DNA of 12,657 bases from Alphaproteobacteria bacterium (GCA_029937205.1 JAPYQV010000034.1:1-12657); one strand, 5' to 3'. Shown: positions 1 through 7,758, counted from the first letter of the stretch. Translations and numbers: made by a program. Notes: generated by a model from the sequence alone, not told the origin.

Positions 1-1
1 G

Positions 2-823
2 CCCTATGTCGCCTACGTGTTTTGGCATTCCCTCGGCGGCGGCCTCATATTGTTACTGCCCTGTCTCCTCATGGGGCGCAGCACCTGGCTGCAGTTGAAT
101 TGGCTGCATTTGCGCACCTATTTTGTCTGGGGCGGGCTCGCAATCGCCGGGCCGATCACGCTGCTGACCTATGTCTCGCCCAATCTGCCGTCGGCGGTGA
201 TGACCATGATCCTGGTGCTGGTGCCGCTCTTCACCTACCTGTTCGCTCTCCTGTTCAGAATGGAGCGCTTTCGCGCGCTCAGCGCGCTGGCGCTGTTGCT
301 CGGTCTCGGCGGTGTGTTGCTGGTGATCGTCCCCAAAGCCAGTCTGCCCGGTGCCGAGGCCGCCGGCTGGGTTCTATTGGCCCTGCTGGCACCGGCCAGC
401 TTCTCCCTCGTCACCGTGTTTGCCGGTAAATTCCGTCCGCCGGCGGCGCCTTCCGTGACACTTGCCTGTGGCCTGCTGTTGGGTTCAGCCGTGCTGCTGG
501 TGCCGGCGATGTTCGCCACCGGCCAAGTTTATCTCTTCCCCGGCCCCTCGCTTAAGGGAGACCTCACCCTGCTCTATGCGGCGCTTCTGAGCGCGGTGAT
601 TTTCTATATTTTTCTTGAAATGGTGCGTCTCGCCGGGCCGGTCTTCGCCACCCAGCACAATTACATTGCGGTTCTCGCCGGCTTCGGCTGGGGCGCGCTG
701 TTTTTTGGCGAAGCGCACAGCGCCTACATATGGGGCGCCACCGTCTTGATGTTCGCCGGCCTAACCCTGCACACCTTCAGTGCGCGGCGCGCGGCACAGG
801 CGGCACAGGCGGCACAGGCTTAG
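2..823 (+). CDS. EamA/DMT-family membrane transporter, 5' end outside window
   Basis: The frame is open from base 2, with no clear start inside the window, so the gene begins upstream; 273 residues are visible and about 20-30 N-terminal residues are probably missing compared with the usual ~300. A GTG at 17 is in frame but falls inside the first visible hydrophobic segment and is unlikely to be the true start. The protein is a chain of about nine hydrophobic segments in two halves, with proline- and glycine-rich turns and a C-terminal half ending in a paired helix (GFGWGALFFGE). This is typical of EamA (drug/metabolite transporter) inner-membrane permeases. The substrate cannot be told from sequence. 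It ends in an Ala-Ala-Gln repeat made by three 9-base repeats, and it overlaps the convergent DUF1353 gene by 47 bases. Confidence 0.82.
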   Translation, partial: PYVAYVFWHSLGGGLILLLPCLLMGRSTWLQLNWLHLRTYFVWGGLAIAGPITLLTYVSPNLPSAVMTMILVLVPLFTYLFALLFRMERFRALSALALLLGLGGVLLVIVPKASLPGAEAAGWVLLALLAPASFSLVTVFAGKFRPPAAPSVTLACGLLLGSAVLLVPAMFATGQVYLFPGPSLKGDLTLLYAALLSAVIFYIFLEMVRLAGPVFATQHNYIAVLAGFGWGALFFGEAHSAYIWGATVLMFAGLTLHTFSARRAAQAAQAAQA

Positions 824-1382
824 CCCCCTCCCGGCCGTGACCCGTCTCCAGATGGGGCAGCCAGCCATTCATGCGTTCTTTCAGCGTGTAGCTCTTTGCC
901 TTGAAGACACCCCAGCCAATGCACGAATGCACGATGAGATACATCACAGTACGTTTCAGACGATTCGCACCGGAGGTTTTTAGTCCGACGGCAAACAGCT
1001 TATCCGCAAAGCACCAATCCTCTCTTGTGGCGGTCTCGCGGTAGTCGGTCCAGGCCATGTAGAGGTAATCGTGCAGAATGCTGATTTCCAAATGATTGCC
1101 GATCGGCCCAATGAAGGACCAGAATGGTGGCGGTATGGACGCAAGGTCTGTGTAAAGTCCGCGCGGCGCCGTGATGGTAAGCGGATAGGGCGCGCCTTCC
1201 GCCGGGTGGATGGTCATGGAGGCGCTGAAATCCTCCGACAACTGCCACAGCGAATGCGGTGGTTTATCAAGATGCACTTTAGCGTGGCGCACGAATTTCA
1301 GTTCACCGATATAGACCAGATCACTGATCTGCTTGATCTTGCCCTCGGGAAACGGATTGGCACCAGGCGACCAATCGGTCAT
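777..1382 (-). CDS. DUF1353 domain protein
   Basis: The 201-residue protein carries the hallmarks of DUF1353: TDLASIP at residues 78-84, a following hydrophobic Pro/Gly stretch, HDYLY at 104-108, and an R-x-x-x-D/A-D pattern at about 120-127 (AD at 126-127). The biochemical role of this family is not established; members are frequent in phages and prophages but also occur as single chromosomal genes. No signal peptide is evident. The ATG at 1380-1382 is preceded by AGAGG (minus strand, 1389-1393) at 6-base spacing, which supports this start. The C-terminus (about residues 183-201) is a low-complexity Pro-Val-Pro tail encoded by the 9-base repeats and is probably not part of the domain. A 118-base gap separates it from the upstream ChaN-like gene; no convincing promoter or terminator was seen there, so co-transcription is possible but unproven. 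Confidence 0.85.
   Translation of the reverse strand: MTDWSPGANPFPEGKIKQISDLVYIGELKFVRHAKVHLDKPPHSLWQLSEDFSASMTIHPAEGAPYPLTITAPRGLYTDLASIPPPFWSFIGPIGNHLEISILHDYLYMAWTDYRETATREDWCFADKLFAVGLKTSGANRLKRTVMYLIVHSCIGWGVFKAKSYTLKERMNGWLPHLETGHGREGAKPVPPVPPVPRAAH
791..817. repeat. Three exact copies of a 9-base tandem repeat inside a tail-to-tail gene overlap
   Basis: The unit gcggcacag occurs three times in a row, at 791-799, 800-808 and 809-817. It lies inside the shared 3' ends of two convergent genes. On the plus strand it encodes repeated Ala-Ala-Gln at the end of the DMT transporter. On the minus strand it encodes repeated Pro-Val-Pro at the end of the DUF1353 protein. Because the unit is nine bases, copy-number change would keep both frames open. 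Confidence 0.9.
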
Positions 1383-1500
1383 GGCATGCCTCTAATTGTT
1401 GTGTGCAGTGGCGTGGGCGCGCGGCTCGCTAGCGCCATTTACGTACCGCCCCACATTCAGAACGAAGGCGCACAAAGGTTAACAGAAGGCGCGGTTGCGA

Positions 1501-2499
1501 TCACAGCTGATTTTTCGCCGCGGCCTTGCCCTCCTGCATTTTCTTGAGCTGCTCTTCGAAGCGCTCACAGGCGTCTCGAATGTCGACTCGCGGCGTAAAC
1601 CAAACATAGTCGAAGGGTAAGGATTGACTGTTGAAGGGTGCGGCATAGGCCGGCGGCGATGGCGCGCCTTCACTGACCTCGAGAAAAGCCAAACTGAGGA
1701 TCGAGCGGCCGGGCGCCATGCGCCGCAGGTGGAAGGGGACGGCGCGGTCGTTGCGGGTGTGTCCGGCGCCGGCGATCAGAATGGCACCATCCTCTTTGGC
1801 GCCGCTGTTCAGCGTGCGTGCCATATGGGCATCGCGGGCGGATTGGGCGAAGGCCATGGCGTCGATCATTTCCGCCGGCGCATAGCCGCAATGGGCGTCG
1901 TCGATTTCCTGCCGCACATTTTCCTGTTGCTCGGCGGGCAAGGCCACATCCAATCCCAGGCCGGCAATGAAATCGGGCTCCGCGCCTTCTAGTCCATGCT
2001 GCGCCAGGCCGCGCGCCTGGGCGCGGCTCATATTGGCGGGGCGAATCTCGAGGCCGGCGTGCAATGCGGCAGCCGCGATTGGCCGGTATAATTGCCAATC
2101 GGGCCAACCGGATTTACGCCATCCAACCGCTTCGGCAATGCCCGCTGAATCCTCGGGCGACGTCTTCAGATGCTCGGCAAGCGCCTGTTGCTGCGTCATG
2201 TCGAACATTTCGAACGCGATCATCGGGCGGCGGCCCGCGCCCGCCACAGCCGAAACGATTTCCGCCTGCAACAGGTGATGATCCGGATTGTCGTGGGTCT
2301 CCCCGAGCAGAATGAAATCCGCGGATACGAGCGCCGCAATCAACTCCGCCTTATCGGCAAAGCGTGCCTCGGCCACATTCCAGATACGCCCGGCCAGCGG
2401 GTGCTCCTGGTAGTGCGGTGCCTGCCACGGCGATACAGCGCCGCACGCGCCAAGCACAACGAGCGCAATCAGGTATGAAAAAAGGCGTTTGCCCGGCAT
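1501..2499 (-). CDS. ChaN-like (DUF399, Tiki-superfamily) lipoprotein
   Basis: The 332-residue protein has a lipoprotein signal: basic residues 4-5, a hydrophobic core, then LGAC with the predicted lipidated Cys at 19. The family motifs follow in order: LGETHDNPDHH at about 65-75, FEMFD at 96-100, an ARDxHMA segment at 221-227, GAGHTRND at 244-251, and FDYVWFTPR at 296-304. These match the ChaN family, whose Campylobacter member binds haem and which shares a fold with Tiki-type metalloproteases; catalytic activity in this branch is unproven. A short charged Lys/Glu-rich tail (312-332) follows. The protein should be tethered to a membrane and face the periplasm. Its ATG lies three bases after the stop of the preceding antiporter subunit, so it is very probably the last gene of the antiporter operon. 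Family assignment is firm; the role here is unknown. Confidence 0.88.
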   Translation of the reverse strand: MPGKRLFSYLIALVVLGACGAVSPWQAPHYQEHPLAGRIWNVAEARFADKAELIAALVSADFILLGETHDNPDHHLLQAEIVSAVAGAGRRPMIAFEMFDMTQQQALAEHLKTSPEDSAGIAEAVGWRKSGWPDWQLYRPIAAAALHAGLEIRPANMSRAQARGLAQHGLEGAEPDFIAGLGLDVALPAEQQENVRQEIDDAHCGYAPAEMIDAMAFAQSARDAHMARTLNSGAKEDGAILIAGAGHTRNDRAVPFHLRRMAPGRSILSLAFLEVSEGAPSPPAYAAPFNSQSLPFDYVWFTPRVDIRDACERFEEQLKKMQEGKAAAKNQL

Positions 2500-2502
2500 C
2501 GA

Positions 2503-4197
2503 TCAGAGATAATACAGGATCAGGCAAATGCCGAGCAATATCACCACCCAGAGGGCGGAAAAGCCGGTGCTCCAGGTGCGCGCCAGCACACTCTGGGGGC
2601 CGTAATGCTGCGCCGCCGCCTGATGCAATGCGCTTGCGGCATGGGCGATGAGCTGCTGAACGCTTTGCTCCGCCTTTTTCCAGGCGCGCTCGGCGCGCCG
2701 CACCGTGCCCATGCCGAGGCGGCGATAGAGCCAATCGGCATCGAGATTGAGCGACCGCAATTCAGGCGGATAGAGCCCGGCCAGATTGAGCCAGGCAAAT
2801 GCCAGGGCCGAGAAGAACAGCAATTGCAATTGGCTCAGCACGTGATCCGCCGTGTAAGGCACGTAATGCACGTCCCACGGCAGGAAGCCATAAAGCAGGC
2901 TCGGGAAGACGCCAATCACGATACACAGCGCCGCTGCCGCGCCCATGGCGAGCAGCATGTTAAGTGGCGGCTCGCGCGTGCGGATGCCGGAATCATGGGC
3001 AAAGAAGGCGAAAAACGGAATCTTGATGCCAGCATGGTGAAACACGCCGGCCGAGGCAAAAAGCAGCAACAGCCAGACGACCCAATGGCCTTCCTCGGCC
3101 GCCGCCACCATCACCATGGATTTGCTGACGAAGCCCGAGAACAGCGGGAAGGCGGAGATCGACGCCGCGCCGACGATACAGAGGCCGGTGGTGATCGGCA
3201 TGGTCTTGTAGAGGCCGCCCAATTCCGAGCCGTTGATCTTGCCGGTCTGGTGCAGCACCGCACCCATGGACATCAACAACAGCCCCTTGAAAAGCACATC
3301 GTTGAAGGCATGGCTGACGGCGCCATTGAGCGCTAGCTCGGTGCCGATGCCGATGCCGACCACCATGAAGCCGACCTGGTTGATCAGGCTGAAGGCGAGC
3401 ACACGGCGCAGATCATTTTCAATCACCGCGAAGAAGATCGGGAACATCGCCATGGCGGTGCCGATATAGATCAGCGCTTCGGTGCCGGGATAGCTCCGCG
3501 CCAGGCCATAGACGGCGACTTTGGTGGTGAAGGCGCTGAGGAACACCATGCCGCTCGGCGTGGCCTCCGGATAGGCGTCGGTGAGCCAGCTATGCACCAG
3601 GGGAAAGGCGCATTTGATGCCGAAGGCGACAAATATCAATATGCCGGCGAGCGAGCCTAGCCCCATCGGACCAAATGCGACCGAACCGGTCTCGGAGATA
3701 TGTAATATCGCGCCGGCCAGGAGCAATAGGCCTGAGCAAATTTGCACCATCAGGTAACGCATGCCGGCAGCACTGGCGCGCGGCGTGCGCCGTGCCCAGA
3801 TCAGGAACACGGACGCGAAGGCCATGATTTCCCAGGACACGAACAGGGTGATGAGGTCGCCGGCGAACACCGCGCCGAGCGCGCCGCCGGCATAAAGCAG
3901 GGACGAGACCTGTTGCGTGCGGTCGCACAAATGGAAGGCGTAGAGGCAGGCCAGGAACGTCGCGAGATGGAAGAGAATGCCGAACAGCAACGCCAGCTTA
4001 TCGGCGCGCAACAATTCCAGTTGATAGTCAAACAGCGCCACTTCAAAGCCGCCGCCACCCTCAGCCACACACCACAGGTTCCAGCCGCCGAAGAGTGGTA
4101 CCAGCATCGTCAGGGCCGGGCGCAGGCGGCCCGGTGCCAGGGCGACCAGGAGGGCGCCGGCGAAGAAGATAAGGGCGGGCGGCAGGCTAGCTATCAT
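2503..4197 (-). CDS. Third MrpD/NuoM-like antiporter subunit with long C-terminal tail
   Basis: This 564-residue polytopic protein belongs to the proton-conducting NuoL/M/N / MrpA/D family. Ion-path residues expected for the family are visible: Glu123 in WEIMAF (TM5), Lys195 in GIKCAFPL (TM7), Lys226 in TTKVAVY, His296 and Lys304 in SHAFNDVLFKG, and Lys359 in FSGFVSKS (TM12). The usual Lys of the TM8-end motif is Arg (NDLRRVLAF, 262-270). It is longer than a typical ~490-500-residue MrpD. After a hydrophobic segment at about 455-478 comes a hydrophilic, Arg/Lys/Ala/Gln-rich stretch (about 480-545) and a final membrane helix (547-564). That layout resembles the lateral helix plus anchor of NuoL/MrpA, which is my inference from layout, not from sequence identity. 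The start overlaps the preceding small gene by 11 bases. It probably forms an additional pumping subunit of the same complex. Confidence 0.88.
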   Translation of the reverse strand: MIASLPPALIFFAGALLVALAPGRLRPALTMLVPLFGGWNLWCVAEGGGGFEVALFDYQLELLRADKLALLFGILFHLATFLACLYAFHLCDRTQQVSSLLYAGGALGAVFAGDLITLFVSWEIMAFASVFLIWARRTPRASAAGMRYLMVQICSGLLLLAGAILHISETGSVAFGPMGLGSLAGILIFVAFGIKCAFPLVHSWLTDAYPEATPSGMVFLSAFTTKVAVYGLARSYPGTEALIYIGTAMAMFPIFFAVIENDLRRVLAFSLINQVGFMVVGIGIGTELALNGAVSHAFNDVLFKGLLLMSMGAVLHQTGKINGSELGGLYKTMPITTGLCIVGAASISAFPLFSGFVSKSMVMVAAAEEGHWVVWLLLLFASAGVFHHAGIKIPFFAFFAHDSGIRTREPPLNMLLAMGAAAALCIVIGVFPSLLYGFLPWDVHYVPYTADHVLSQLQLLFFSALAFAWLNLAGLYPPELRSLNLDADWLYRRLGMGTVRRAERAWKKAEQSVQQLIAHAASALHQAAAQHYGPQSVLARTWSTGFSALWVVILLGICLILYYL

Positions 4198-4429
4198 AAT
4201 AGTCTTCCCGCCGCATGATCAGTTTGCGCAGGACCTTGGCCGCAAAGACCAAGGCCACGCAGGCGACAAAGCCGTAGAAGCCGTAAAAACCGAACCAGCC
4301 CTCCCAGGTGAACAGCGCATGGCGGTTAATCGCCAGATCGAGCAGCAGCAGGACGATGCTGACGGCGAGGAAGATGCGCACCATCAGCACCACATTCTTG
4401 CGTTTCTCGATCCAAGCTTTCTTGCTCAC
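4187..4429 (-). CDS. Small two-helix membrane protein of the antiporter operon
   Basis: This 80-residue protein has a basic N-terminus (KKAWIEKRK), a hydrophobic helix at about 16-34, a short loop with WEGWFGFYGFYGF (43-55), a second helix at about 50-66, and a charged C-terminus ending RREDYYDS. Both ends would lie on the same side, cytoplasmic by the positive-inside rule. I recall similar small proteins ending in an EDYYD motif beside proteobacterial antiporter subunits, but I know of no assigned function. The start is a GTG at 4427-4429, preceded by a purine-rich GGGGGAG, and begins 10 bases after the upstream stop. It overlaps the next antiporter gene by 11 bases. This tight packing argues that it is a genuine gene and an accessory subunit of the complex. 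Confidence 0.8.
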   Translation of the reverse strand: MSKKAWIEKRKNVVLMVRIFLAVSIVLLLLDLAINRHALFTWEGWFGFYGFYGFVACVALVFAAKVLRKLIMRREDYYDS

Positions 4430-4439
4430 CGTCTCCCCC

Positions 4440-5906
4440 TCACAGCCCGACCAGGGGCCGTAGCAAGTTGAACAAGAATTGCGGATAGGCGAACAGGGCT
4501 ATCGAGCCCAGCGCGGTAATCGATATTGCGATCAACAACAGCGTCGGCGCCTCGGCAATGCCACTGGCAGCGGGCACCGGCGCGCCGCCGGTTGGGAAAA
4601 AGGCGCGCACCACGATGGGCAGGAAATAGAGCGCGTTCAACAGCGAGCTCGCCAGCAGCACCGCCAGCAGCGCGTAAGAGCCTTCATCCAGCGTGCCGAG
4701 CACGAGATAATATTTGCTCCAGGCGCCGGCAAAAGGCGGCAGGCCGATCAGCGCCAGCGCGCCGATGGCGAAGGCGCCCATGGTAATGGGCATTTGCCGG
4801 CCGATGCCGTTCAATTGGCTGATTTCGGTCTTGCGCGCCGCGGTAAAGATGGCGCCGGCGCAGAAAAACAGCGTGATTTTGGCGAAGCCGTGCATGGCGA
4901 TATGCATGCTGGCGCCCATCACCGCGTGGGCGTTTGCCAGGCCCGCGCCGAGCACCACATAGGCGAGTTGGCTGACAGTCGAATAGGCCAGGCGGCGTTT
5001 CAGATTGTCTTGACGCAGCGCGATCAGCGAGGCGATCAGAATCGTCGCCCCGGCAACATAGAGCAGCCAATCGCCGCTGGCGAAATCGCGCACGGCATCG
5101 AGACCGAAAATATAGAGCACGATCTTCACCACCGTGAAGACGCCGGCTTTGACCACGGCGACCGCATGCAGGAGCGCGCTGACCGGCGCCGGCGCCACCA
5201 TCGCCGCCGGCAGCCAGCCGTGAAACGGCATCAGCGCCGCCTTGCCGACACCGAAGATATAAAGCACCAGCAGGAGCGCCATGACGGGCTCAGAAACCGC
5301 ACCCATCAATATGCCGCCGGGGCGGAAGTCGAGGGTGCCGGTTTCGACCCAGGTCCAGATAATGGCGAGCAGCAACAGCATGATCGAGGTCGAGAGCAGG
5401 ATCGCCAGGTAGCGCCGTCCGCCGCGCCGCGCTTCCTCGGTGCCGCTATGGGTGACGAGTGGATAGGTCGAGAGCGTCAGCGCTTCATAGAAAAAGAACA
5501 GGATCAGCATGTTGCCGGCGAAGGCGATACCGACGGCACAGGCGAGGGCGATTGAGAAGCAAACATGAAAACGCGTCTGATGCGGCCCGCCATTGGCGCG
5601 CATATAGCCGATCGTATAGAGGGTGGTGACGATCCAGAGGAATGAGGCGAGCAGGGCAAAGAGCATGCCGAGCGGCTCGACCTCGAAGGCGAAGGCGAGG
5701 CCCGGCGCGAATTCGAACAGGCTGATGGCGGGCCGCCCGCCGGCCATCACGTCGGGCACAAGCGCCGCCACACTGGCGCACAGCGCCATGGAGACAATCA
5801 GTGAGGTTGCTTCGCGCAAGAGTTGGTGACGTCCGACGATGCTCAAGAGAATTGCGCCGGCGATGGGCAGCGCCAGGGCGAGGAGGATAAGCGCGCCGCC
5901 GCTCAT
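4440..5906 (-). CDS. NuoL/MrpA-N-like antiporter subunit
   Basis: The ATG at 5904-5906 overlaps the preceding stop as ATGA and gives 488 residues; the frame stays open further upstream to 6149, but that stretch is Arg-rich shadow sequence over the previous gene. The protein has family ion-path residues: Glu141 in FYEALTLS (TM5), Lys222 in GVGKAALMPFHGWLP (TM7), His247 and Lys253, Lys303 in NLKRRLAYSTVSQLAY, His335/His339 and Lys343, and Lys398 in FAGAWSKYYL (TM12). The segments WLPAAMVAPAPVSALLHA, LAYSTVSQLAY and GLPPFAGAWSK are closer to NuoL and the N-terminal half of MrpA than to MrpD. It lacks the MrpA C-terminal MbhD/E domains, which sit in a separate gene at about 8169-8768, and it has no obvious lateral helix. 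It most likely conducts protons or Na+ in the assembled complex. Confidence 0.9.
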   Translation of the reverse strand: MSGGALILLALALPIAGAILLSIVGRHQLLREATSLIVSMALCASVAALVPDVMAGGRPAISLFEFAPGLAFAFEVEPLGMLFALLASFLWIVTTLYTIGYMRANGGPHQTRFHVCFSIALACAVGIAFAGNMLILFFFYEALTLSTYPLVTHSGTEEARRGGRRYLAILLSTSIMLLLLAIIWTWVETGTLDFRPGGILMGAVSEPVMALLLVLYIFGVGKAALMPFHGWLPAAMVAPAPVSALLHAVAVVKAGVFTVVKIVLYIFGLDAVRDFASGDWLLYVAGATILIASLIALRQDNLKRRLAYSTVSQLAYVVLGAGLANAHAVMGASMHIAMHGFAKITLFFCAGAIFTAARKTEISQLNGIGRQMPITMGAFAIGALALIGLPPFAGAWSKYYLVLGTLDEGSYALLAVLLASSLLNALYFLPIVVRAFFPTGGAPVPAASGIAEAPTLLLIAISITALGSIALFAYPQFLFNLLRPLVGL

Positions 5907-7384
5907 GATGCGCTCCCGAGTAGCGTTGCCGCGGCGCGCTCGGCGACACCGACGGTGATCTCGGTGTGAACGCCGAAATAGATCGAGGCGGCGATCAAGA
6001 TCCAGGTCGGGACGAGCATCTGCCAGGGCGCTTCGCGCGGCGCCGCTGCCTCCGGTGCGGGGGCGCGCAAATAGGCCGCTTCGATCACGCGCCCGACATA
6101 GACCAGGGCGAGCAGGGAGCCGAGAAGAATGAGCAGCGCCACCGGCCACAGGTCGGCTTCAAGCGCTGCCTGAATTAAATACCATTTGCTGACAAAACCG
6201 GATGTCCCAGGGATGCCGACCAGGCCGAGGCCGCCGATCACTAGCGCCGCCATGGTGAACGGCATGCGCCGGCCAAGGCCGTTTAAGGTACGGAGTTCAA
6301 CCGCACCGCTGCGCAACATGATGCAGCCTAGGGCCAGGAATATGCCGCCCTTCATCATGGCATGATTGAAAATATGCACGATGGCGCCGGTCAGCCCGCT
6401 GGTCGAGGCGAAGCTGATGCCGAGCGCCAGATAACCGATCTGGCCGATGCTCGAATAAGCGAAGAGGCGCTTCAGATTGTTCTGGAAAATGGCGACGCCG
6501 GAGCCGACGAGAATGGCGGAGAGCGAGAGCGGCATGAGGATTTCCATGAGCGGCATGCGCTCGAACGAAAACTCCTGGCCGAACAACGTGAAGACGAAGC
6601 GCAGCAGCACATAGGCGCCAACCTTGGTCGCCGAGGCGGCGAGAAAGGCCGAGACGGCGCTCGGCGCGTAGGTATAGGCATTGGGCAGCCAGATATGGAG
6701 GGGAAAGAGCGCGAGCTTGATCAGCACCCCGATGGTGACGAAGGCGAAGGCGGCATAAATCGGCCGCATGTCCGGCGCCTCATGGATACGGACCGAAAGA
6801 TCGGCCAGATTGAGCGTGCCGGTCATCATGTAAAGAAGGCCGATGCCGATCAGCAGGAAGGTCGCGCCGATGGTTCCCATGATGAGATACTGGAAGGCGG
6901 CGGCGCGCGCCCGACGGGATGGCCCAAGGGCGATCAGCACGTAGCTTGCGAGCGAGGATATCTCCATGAAGACGTAGATATTGAAAGCGTCGCCGGTCGC
7001 GGTGATGCCCAAGAGGCCGGTCAGAGCGAGGAGATATATACCGTAGAACAGATTGTGGCGCGGTGCGGCGATCTCCTGGGCGACGCTTTGGCGCGCATAG
7101 GGCGTTACCACCGCCGCGATGCCGGTGATCACCAAGAGGACAAAACCATTGACCGCGTCGAGGCGATATTCGATGCCGAACGGTGGCGCCCAGCCGCCAA
7201 GATGGTAAGAGATGACGCCGTCCGACATCACCCGGATCAGCAGCAGGATCGATATTGCAAACAGCGCCCAGCTCACCAGGGTGGCGAAGGCCCAGGCCAG
7301 GCCGGGGCGCCGCAGCAGCACACAAATCGGCGCCGCGATGAGCGGCAGCGCAACCTGCAAGACCGGAAGGTGACTGGCGATCAT
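5903..7384 (-). CDS. mrpD: Mrp-type Na+/H+ antiporter subunit D (MrpD)
   Basis: The 493-residue polytopic protein is a standard-length MrpD. Visible key residues are Glu141 in FMEISSLASYVLIA (TM5), Lys223 in GVLIKLALFPLHIWLPNAY (TM7), Lys254 in ATKVGAY, Lys305 in NNLKRLFAYSSIGQIGY, His337/His341 and Lys345 in NHAMMKGG, and Lys400 in GTSGFVSKWYL (TM12). In the family, the TM5 Glu, TM7 Lys and TM12 Lys form the transmembrane ion path. Its ATG overlaps the MrpC stop as ATGA (7381-7384), and its own stop overlaps the next gene in the same way (5903-5906). It is the most orthodox of the three antiporter-like subunits here. Whether Na+, K+ or only H+ is carried cannot be read from the sequence. Confidence 0.93.
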   Translation of the reverse strand: MIASHLPVLQVALPLIAAPICVLLRRPGLAWAFATLVSWALFAISILLLIRVMSDGVISYHLGGWAPPFGIEYRLDAVNGFVLLVITGIAAVVTPYARQSVAQEIAAPRHNLFYGIYLLALTGLLGITATGDAFNIYVFMEISSLASYVLIALGPSRRARAAAFQYLIMGTIGATFLLIGIGLLYMMTGTLNLADLSVRIHEAPDMRPIYAAFAFVTIGVLIKLALFPLHIWLPNAYTYAPSAVSAFLAASATKVGAYVLLRFVFTLFGQEFSFERMPLMEILMPLSLSAILVGSGVAIFQNNLKRLFAYSSIGQIGYLALGISFASTSGLTGAIVHIFNHAMMKGGIFLALGCIMLRSGAVELRTLNGLGRRMPFTMAALVIGGLGLVGIPGTSGFVSKWYLIQAALEADLWPVALLILLGSLLALVYVGRVIEAAYLRAPAPEAAAPREAPWQMLVPTWILIAASIYFGVHTEITVGVAERAAATLLGSAS

Positions 7385-7749
7385 GTCGCGTCAGGCCCTT
7401 TGCCACTGTCCTCGGCGTGAATATCGTCCTCTTCGACCGTGCCATATTCGCGCTTGATGGCGATGGCGAGCGCCAGCCCGACGGCGAGGGTCGAGACGGA
7501 TACCACGATGGCGGTCAGGATCAGGACGTGCGGCAAGGGGTTGGAATAGATCTCATAGGCGGCATCCATAATCGGAGCAGTGCCGCCGGTCACCTTGCTG
7601 ATGGTGATGAAGAGCAGAAACACCGCGGTTTGAAAGAGGCTGAGGCCGATCAATTTTTTGATCAAATTGGCGCGCGCCACCACCGCATAGAGCCCGATCG
7701 CTGCGAGCGCAATCGCGGCCCAATAATTGATGTGGCTGAGGATATCCAC
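7381..7749 (-). CDS. mrpC: Mrp-type antiporter subunit C (MrpC, NuoK-like)
   Basis: This 122-residue protein has three hydrophobic helices (about 8-25, 31-50 and 75-98) and the NuoK/MrpC signatures KKLIGLSLFQTAV (31-43) and NPLPHVLILTAIVVS (70-84). It is a small integral subunit that packs beside the antiporter subunits. The C-terminus is an acidic tail. The start is a GTG at 7747-7749, nine bases after the MrpB stop, with GAGGGG on the minus strand overlapping that stop as the ribosome binding site. The 3' end overlaps mrpD by four bases. Confidence 0.92.
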   Translation of the reverse strand: MDILSHINYWAAIALAAIGLYAVVARANLIKKLIGLSLFQTAVFLLFITISKVTGGTAPIMDAAYEIYSNPLPHVLILTAIVVSVSTLAVGLALAIAIKREYGTVEEDDIHAEDSGKGPDAT

Positions 7750-7758
7750 GCTCGCCCC

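Noticed and set aside
4259..4300. GFYGFYGF repeat in the 80-residue protein as a sequence repeat artefact
   Set aside because: Only two short units; the Gly/aromatic loop looks like part of the protein's conserved core rather than a slippage product.
4479..5555. Long plus-strand open frame of 358 residues opposite the NuoL-like gene
   Set aside because: Composition is Gln/Arg/His/Glu-rich and domain-free, as expected for the complement of a G+C-rich hydrophobic gene; the minus-strand gene is a clear family member.
5907..6149. 81-residue N-terminal extension of the NuoL-like subunit
   Set aside because: The extension is Arg-rich, lies inside mrpD in another frame, and the ATGA junction at 5903-5906 gives a normal family N-terminus.
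6362..7420. Long plus-strand open frame of 352 residues opposite mrpD
   Set aside because: Same shadow composition (Asp/Glu/Gln/Arg/Gly-rich, no recognisable domain); it is fully opposite a well-supported gene.
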